Positions 58,480-64,000 of a stretch of 64,000 nt of DNA are shown here, piece by piece; within the stretch, counting starts at the first letter, position 1; each line of letters begins with the position of its first letter. The DNA comes from Nephrocerus scutellatus. Lineage: Eukaryota; Arthropoda; Insecta; Diptera; Pipunculidae. The stretch is from the NCBI GenBank assembly GCA_947095585.1, contig OX352765.1, positions 89,984,965-90,048,964 on the forward strand, in the 5' to 3' direction. Position numbers and translations under genes: made by a program. The notes below the pieces were generated by a model that did not search any database, was not told where the DNA came from, and saw only the letters and a program-made list of their open reading frames with translations.

Positions 58480-59860
58480 AGATTTTATTCCGCCTGCCCG
58501 ATATGGAGGAAAGCTTCTTATAGAGCTCTTAGGTTTCTGCCAATAATGTAAAGATCATTTCCGTAAGCTAGTGTCTTGATGACTTCTTCCAAAGAAAGGT
58601 TTTAGCGAAATCATTCTTGTTTATTTCTCAAAATTGGCTCTAATGCATTCTGTAAGCGCCTAGTTATTATAAAGGAGATCACTTTGTTTATGGTGTGTAT
58701 CAGGGTAATTTCTCTCCAGTTTTCGCAATTGCTCAAATCACCTTTCTTGGGGAGTTCGACTATTAAGCCTTCTTTTAACGGCGATGGAATGGTCTCAGAT
58801 TCCCAGATACCTTGATATATCGCACGCAATGTTCTCGTAATTATCTCGACGTCGGCTTGAAGGAGTTCTGCTTAGATGTTGTTATTGCCTGCTGCTTCAC
58901 CTGATTGCAGTGAACGAATTCTGGTCCTTATCTCATCCAAAGAAGGAGTAGCGACGCTGATATTAAGTATCCTATTAGGGTGCATATGTGGGTTGATGGA
59001 CGTGCCTGATGGCGAGATACAATTCAAAACATTCTTAAAATGTTCTGTCCAGCGGGTTTATTGTTGTTTCTCCATAAGGATCAAAGAGCCATCTATTGCC
59101 TTAACAGGGTAGTTGATATGGTGTTTCTTGTTGGCGAGCTTACGAGCGAGTTGGTAGACTGTGCTGTATTGTCTGCTATAAACGGCTTGCTGTGCTTGTG
59201 TTGCGATGTCGCTTAGCCATGCTCGTTTGTCGTTCCTCGCTGAACGGCCAACTTGCCCGTCCAGATTCCTATACTTACGCGCTAATGCGCTTCGCTCGGC
59301 AGCCGATGCCGCGTTTAACTTTGCTTTGATCGAATGGTGTTCCATGTACTATCTGAGATCCATTCTTTTCTAGTTTTGCCGGTATAATCTAAAATGGTTG
59401 AGGCTGCTTCCGTATACGCATTTACTGTTTTCTACCATTTATACTCTATGGTTTGGGGCTGCATCTCAGAGAGTGACTGTTTTATGCGGGATACATATTG
59501 CAGTTTCACATCTGGGTCTTTCAGTGCTGCTACAGCTGGCATTCTTTTTGTTTGACTTGGTTGAGCGGACCGCGAGCTTCAATCGCACACTGCCAACCAC
59601 AAGGTGGTGATCGCTGTAAACATCGGCTGCTCTTCGGGTTCTAACGTCCAGCAACGATGATCGCCACTTGCGGCTTATAGCGATGTGATCAATCTGGTTG
59701 TTGTACATGTGATCAGGAGAGGTCCAGATGGTTTTGTGGGGAAAAATTGTGCCTCCAATGATTAAGTTGCGATCAGAACATAGATCAGCAAACCTTTCAC
59801 CGTTGTCATTCATTGAATCAAGGCCCTCCGTGATCCAAAGGTCATTGTTGATAAACTCGA
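58480..59860 (-). mobile_element. I-group (Nimb-like) retrotransposon (relic)
   Basis: In order on the minus strand: endonuclease C-terminus (DNGERFADLCSDRNLIIGGT, then NQIDHIAISRKWRSSLLDVR and DVYSDHHLVVGSVRL with the catalytic SDHH), a linker (HHSIKAKLNAASAAER, SDIATQAQQAV, AIDGSLI), and the start of RT (LKEGLIVELPKKGDLSNCEN, WREITLIHTINKVISFII). This order and the PKKGD..NC.NWR..TL motif fit I-group elements such as Nimb. RT stops after about 58600. Frameshifts present. Confidence 0.75.
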
Positions 59861-61858
59861 TATGTATGCGAGGATTATATTAATTTCAAGAATCAATTAA
59901 TTCAGTTGAGTAGTGATTGGCCAACCGCAACCTATGACGCGCGTCATACTCGGAATATAAAAACTGTTATTTTGGACTTAGACACTCACAAAATTTCATC
60001 TCTATAGTCGGTGGTGAAGGTGGTTAAAGAGGACCTCAAACTGTCGAAAATGCAGTCAAGTTAAATAAAAGTTTTAAAAAATAGTAAGGAAAGGTCTAAG
60101 CTTCATAAGCTTCGGCGTAGCAATTTGTCAAACATTATTCAATTAATCACTACTTAACTATTTAAGTGCAGTTTTGATTCGAATTTTGGGGTAAACATAA
60201 TTTTGATATAGAAATATATCGCTTTTAATGCCGACAAACATGTGCGCCATAACACAAAAATCACACAAAACTATTAATACCTTAATATAATTTATGATTC
60301 CCACATTCCAGCTGGACCAACAATTCATCACTAGATCTTTCAAATCATTAAATCACAAATTTAGATATCACTGTAAATTCCGTTAATATGTCAGTTTTGT
60401 TAAAGAATTTTTGACGCTGTTGACTGCGTCATCTAAGCGTTTTTCATTTGTTCGATCAATAAAAAAGGGTTTCAATTTTATTAGCCTTTTGACTGATGTG
60501 ATGTTATGCAATATAACTACACTCGGTGCATGGAATTAGGCAGAAATTCGATGTCTTGATTGTTGTGCCTCACGAACAAATGTAACTGTATTTGTCTCTT
60601 TCGTCCGTTCATTTTGTTCCTTTACTATCAGCCGCAATATATATGATGGCTGTAAATCAATAAAATTATGATCACAAACCTCCCGCCACTGAGCGGTAAG
60701 CGGCAACCTTTGAAGAGCGGCGTTTTTGTAACATTCCCCCAAAGTACACGAGCATCACATCACAGCGAGTTGGGCGCGCGGTGCACTATGCGAGTGTTCT
60801 TTACCGACAAATTATTTGGTCGATTCTTGAACTTGGATGAAATACTGAGTCTTAGAGACTGACTCTTAAGGTGTGTTGTTTTTAATTCAAGTAACACATA
60901 AACCACATATTCAAGTTCGTCGCTTAAGTCTTTCGTTTTGCTAGGTTTCACAATGCTACGAACCAAATCCAAATTAAATTAATCAAAAGATCTATAAGTT
61001 AGTAGGTATTCAAGATAAAAAAAACACATGACTACCATCATTTTCGAAAAACTTAAAAAAAAAATCGAAAAAAAAACGGAAAAAACCTGCTGTACCAATC
61101 AACCGACTCAGCTTATGATATGAAAGAAAATCAATTACAAATTTTTTCGTATACATACATATGTACCTATATAACTCTGGTAAATATTTAAGTCACGATA
61201 AAAACAGGGTTTGTGATTTCGAAGTGTTTGCTTTTTGTTGTTGTATCATTTTGTGTTGTGTAGAATATATTCGTCATAATATTTTTGTGTAAACAACATA
61301 CAACTTTAATGTTGAAGTTGACTTTAATTGTTAAGGCGTGCGTAAGCAGCTTCTTCCCTTTACATGAAGAGTTGTTGCTAGCCGTAGTAGCGGTAGTTTT
61401 GCTTGCTTTTTTGATCGAATTTGAGGTATAGAAGCAAACACAAAATTACCAATAATAAATAAATCACGAAAATCTTCAATTCCATACATAAAAGAAGAAG
61501 TTGCGGGCTGCTCTTTTTTTAACTGATTTAGTATCAGTTTGGATAAAACAAACGAAAAATTTATTTTTTAAGAGAAGAACAGAAACTATGTTATGTTTTC
61601 TTATTTAATTAATATTACAATTTACAATATGTAGTAACAAATTTGTATAAAACTGTAGTCTTTTAAAGGCAAAAGAGCAACTTTGTTAAGTTGCCATATT
61701 TAACAATATGCAGTAAAAGGATATTTCTGATTAGACAAATAAATTATGGTCTACGAAATTTTTGCGCTGATTATTTCTTTAATTTAATTTTAAATCCATC
61801 AGTAAGATTCATTGATTGTTTTCTTTTGTCTTTGTCATTTGTTCAATAAATAGAAGAC
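59861..61858. other. Proximal byn upstream region
   Basis: No coding exon recognised; likely promoter, 5' UTR and intron sequence of byn. A minus-strand ORF (60742-60536) and one at 60972-60760 have no known similarity. The sequence ends TTCAATAAATAG just before the byn start, a possible splice acceptor. Confidence 0.4.
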
Positions 61859-64000
61859 ATGGCAACATCGCACATTTTATTCGCTATGGATCCATCAAGA
61901 ATCGGCTCAACATCATCAACAAGCTCCCAGCACTCACCAAACCAGGATACACATAATTTAGTTTCAAATCATAGCCCAAGAATGGATCGAAACCTTCATG
62001 TTACGCTCGATGACCGAGAGTTATGGATGCGCTTTCAAAATCTAACAAATGAGATGATCGTTACAAAAAATGGCAGGTAAGCATAGGAAGTGATTTTATC
62101 GCAGTTGGTCCTTCTAAAAATATTTTAAGTAGCAACGCAAAATCTCGTAGATATTTATGTAGAATAGAAAGCAAAGTGTTAAATGGAATATTTTTAATAG
62201 AACACAAACACACTGTACTGAAATATTCACTTTATGTAATACAAAATAAGTTCGCTTGCTGATGAAGTACACTCGGATACACGTATATTCAAACGTCCGA
62301 AGCAGACCAGATTGCGTTGTTAGTAATGAATTGTTAACTGACGAAAAATATCGCTAGGCGCTAATTGATAAAACAGCATCGAGCAATGTCGGTTCGCTTA
62401 TTATATTAGCTTACGTAGTTGCTGATAGTGTGTGTGCGGCGTGCACGTACTTAGAGTGTAAACAGATTTTTTTTTGTTTTCTTTTTTGCCAATATGCAAT
62501 CGTTGTTGTTCAACTTGCAGTGCAGCTATTAATTTCCAACATGGAATTTTCACATTTTCTTAGAGGGGATTTGCTCTTAGATATTGAATTTTTCATGGAA
62601 AACTAACCAATTTCCGGGTAGTTTTTGATGTGACAACGTCTCACTCCATGGTTTAAGGGGTATATGTTGAAAAAGTGCGCTAGTGTACGCCATTTTGATG
62701 CCAAAAACTCGAGGAATCTAGCATGGATAAGAACAGGGATTAAATCCAGCCCGTTGCGTTCAGGTATGAGATCAAGTCGATGACCCTGTAACCTGTGAGC
62801 TCTTTCAGGTCGTAAAGAAATGGTTTACCTAAAATGCGGTGTCTTGGCCCTGCTAGGGCCGGTCAACTGCAGAGGAAGTTTATGCAAGTTTTTTTTCTCA
62901 TTTTCATCCTTGCAACTTCTGCAGAAGTTGTTGTGCAGTATACCATACTTAGCAGCGTGACTGCCCACTGGCCAGTGGCCAGTGCTGATAGCCCTCTCAT
63001 TACCCCCTATATAACTGTGCCCCGGTCCCCCCGATCGAAGCCAATTCTTCTTCGCATTGTTGTACGAGTTTCGAGTTAATTGTGATCGCATAAATCGTCC
63101 TTATGGCCGATTGGCTATCAACACAAATACCAACCCTGCCAATTTGTGCGTTTTTGCGCCTCAATGCTCTACAGACTTCCCTAGTTGCTAGAAAATCTGC
63201 ATGAAAGATGCTAGCCGAATCTGATAGCTTGAATGACCTGTCGTTGCGTCATATTGCCTTGCTACTACCACATTCTTCCAGTTTCCTCTGGTATGAAACT
63301 CAACGCTGAACGAGGAGTTGAAGGAGTTGAAAATTGATCGATACATTTCAGAGTTACGCTGGAACAGATATAATATACGTACATCCATTTTTATGTATAG
63401 ATTCTTGTAAAATAAGAAATGTGTTAAAAATGTTGTTACTTCTCTTTAACCTAAACAGACGTATGTTCCCAGTAGTTAAAGTCACAACAACCGGTTTGGA
63501 TCCAGAGGCAATGTATGAAATTTATTTGGAATTTGTTCAAGTGGATACGCATCGATGGAAATACGTTAACGGTGAATGGGTAAATTGACATGATGCAAAG
63601 ATTTACGATTAAAATAGGATTTACGTAGATTATTTTTATATTTTTAGGTGCCAGGTGGGAAAGCTGAAGTTCCACCATCGAATCCGCTCTACAGCCATCC
63701 GGAATCACCCAATTTCGGGGTGCATTGGATGAAGGAGCCAATCTCATTCGCTAAAGTAAAGCTGACAAATAAGACTAACGGAAATGGACAGGTAATGTTA
63801 ATGTTATTACACACGACAATGATTTTGTTAACAAATTCCAAACATTCCGATAGATCATGTTGAATTCGCTGCACAAATACGAGCCTCGCGTGCATCTCGT
63901 CCGGGTTACAACAAGTTCTGTTCAGCGACATGTTGTCATATATCCATTCCCAGAGACGCAATTTATCGCTGTCACCGCCTATCAAAATGAAGAAGTGACC
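61859..64000 (+). CDS. byn: Brachyenteron (Brachyury/T-box transcription factor), 5' part
   Basis: A nuclear T-box factor that in flies specifies hindgut, anal pads and caudal visceral mesoderm. Four exons with consistent phases: 61859-62076, 63459-63579, 63648-63791, 63854-64000 (to the window edge), giving the first 210 residues. A Ser/Thr/His-rich N-terminus of about 45 residues precedes the T-box, which starts at [14 protein letters not shown] (46-59). Clear Brachyury-class signatures follow: [89 protein letters not shown] and [18 protein letters not shown]. The last 20-30 residues of the T-box and the C-terminus are outside the window. Intron 1 (1.4 kb) carries a LOA-like relic. The ATG is the first in frame after a possible acceptor. 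Confidence 0.96.
62640..63320 (-). mobile_element. LOA-like retrotransposon, family A (relic), in byn intron 1
   Basis: Plus-strand text such as CGCCATTTTGATG..AAAACTCGAGG and CTAGCATGGAT equals the 3' part of the 24.6 kb copy. The minus strand reads [20 protein letters not shown] then [12 protein letters not shown] (63000-62890). RNase H remains lie up to about 63320 ([19 protein letters not shown]). It ends 140 bases before the acceptor of byn exon 2. Antisense to byn. Confidence 0.75.

Noticed and set aside
1..64000. CRISPR array, bacterial defence system or prokaryotic operon
   Set aside because: The window is eukaryotic, with spliced genes and retrotransposons; none of the repeats has the regular repeat-spacer pattern.

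Overview
The window is 64 kb of AT-rich eukaryotic, insect-type DNA. Introns are spliced with GT..AG boundaries, and the three host genes are fly-like (long-chain acyl-CoA synthetase, a LAMP-type lysosomal membrane protein, and the Brachyury-type T-box gene brachyenteron). The very high load of decayed non-LTR retrotransposons, Helitrons, SINEs and Tc1/mariner relics suggests a large-genome higher dipteran, plausibly a tephritid fruit fly. The genus cannot be fixed from the sequence alone.

Host genes, all on the + strand. (1) An ACSL1/5/6-type acyl-CoA synthetase: a candidate first coding exon at 9570-9641, a 10.6 kb intron, then eight exons at 20245-24128, together a 654-residue reading. (2) A Lamp1-like type I membrane protein in five exons at 31861-36614 (284 residues, signal peptide to YxxM-type tail). 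(3) The first four coding exons of brachyenteron at 61859-64000, running off the right edge inside the T-box. All splice phases were checked by hand and agree. They share no obvious pathway: fatty-acid activation, lysosomal membrane, and hindgut/terminal patterning.

Layout. 0-9.5 kb: upstream flank of ACSL with small tandem duplications and remnants of RTE, Jockey and CR1/Kiri-like elements. 9.6-20.2 kb: the TE-filled first ACSL intron (LOA-like, SINE, inverted-repeat element, CR1/Kiri-like, mariner/Tc1-like, LOA-like). 20.2-24.4 kb: ACSL body with one TE-bearing intron. 24.6-26.3 kb: a LOA-like insertion bounded by a perfect 14-bp target-site duplication. 27.5-30.4 kb: stacked LOA-like fragments and a SINE. 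31.5-37 kb: Lamp1 with a 3.6 kb intron holding Helitron-like and LOA-like debris. 38-41 kb: a cluster of Helitron-like sequence, including one non-autonomous Helitron with both ends (38990-40522). 41-43.3 kb: very AT-rich sequence with no gene seen. 43.3-55 kb: a dense TE graveyard with a clear nested insertion. 55-61.8 kb: presumed regulatory flank of byn, interrupted by an I-group element. 61.9-64 kb: byn.

Nearly all short ORFs in the window are shadows or pieces of reverse transcriptase, RNase H or endonuclease. I found no complete, uninterrupted TE protein, no true tRNA or rRNA gene, no CRISPR array and no prokaryotic-style operon. The most unusual items are a recurring non-autonomous element with inverted subterminal motifs (three copies, one nested inside a reverse transcriptase), the Helitron filled with a degenerate AAAAGACCC-type minisatellite, and a tRNA-derived SINE family ending in ATT repeats.
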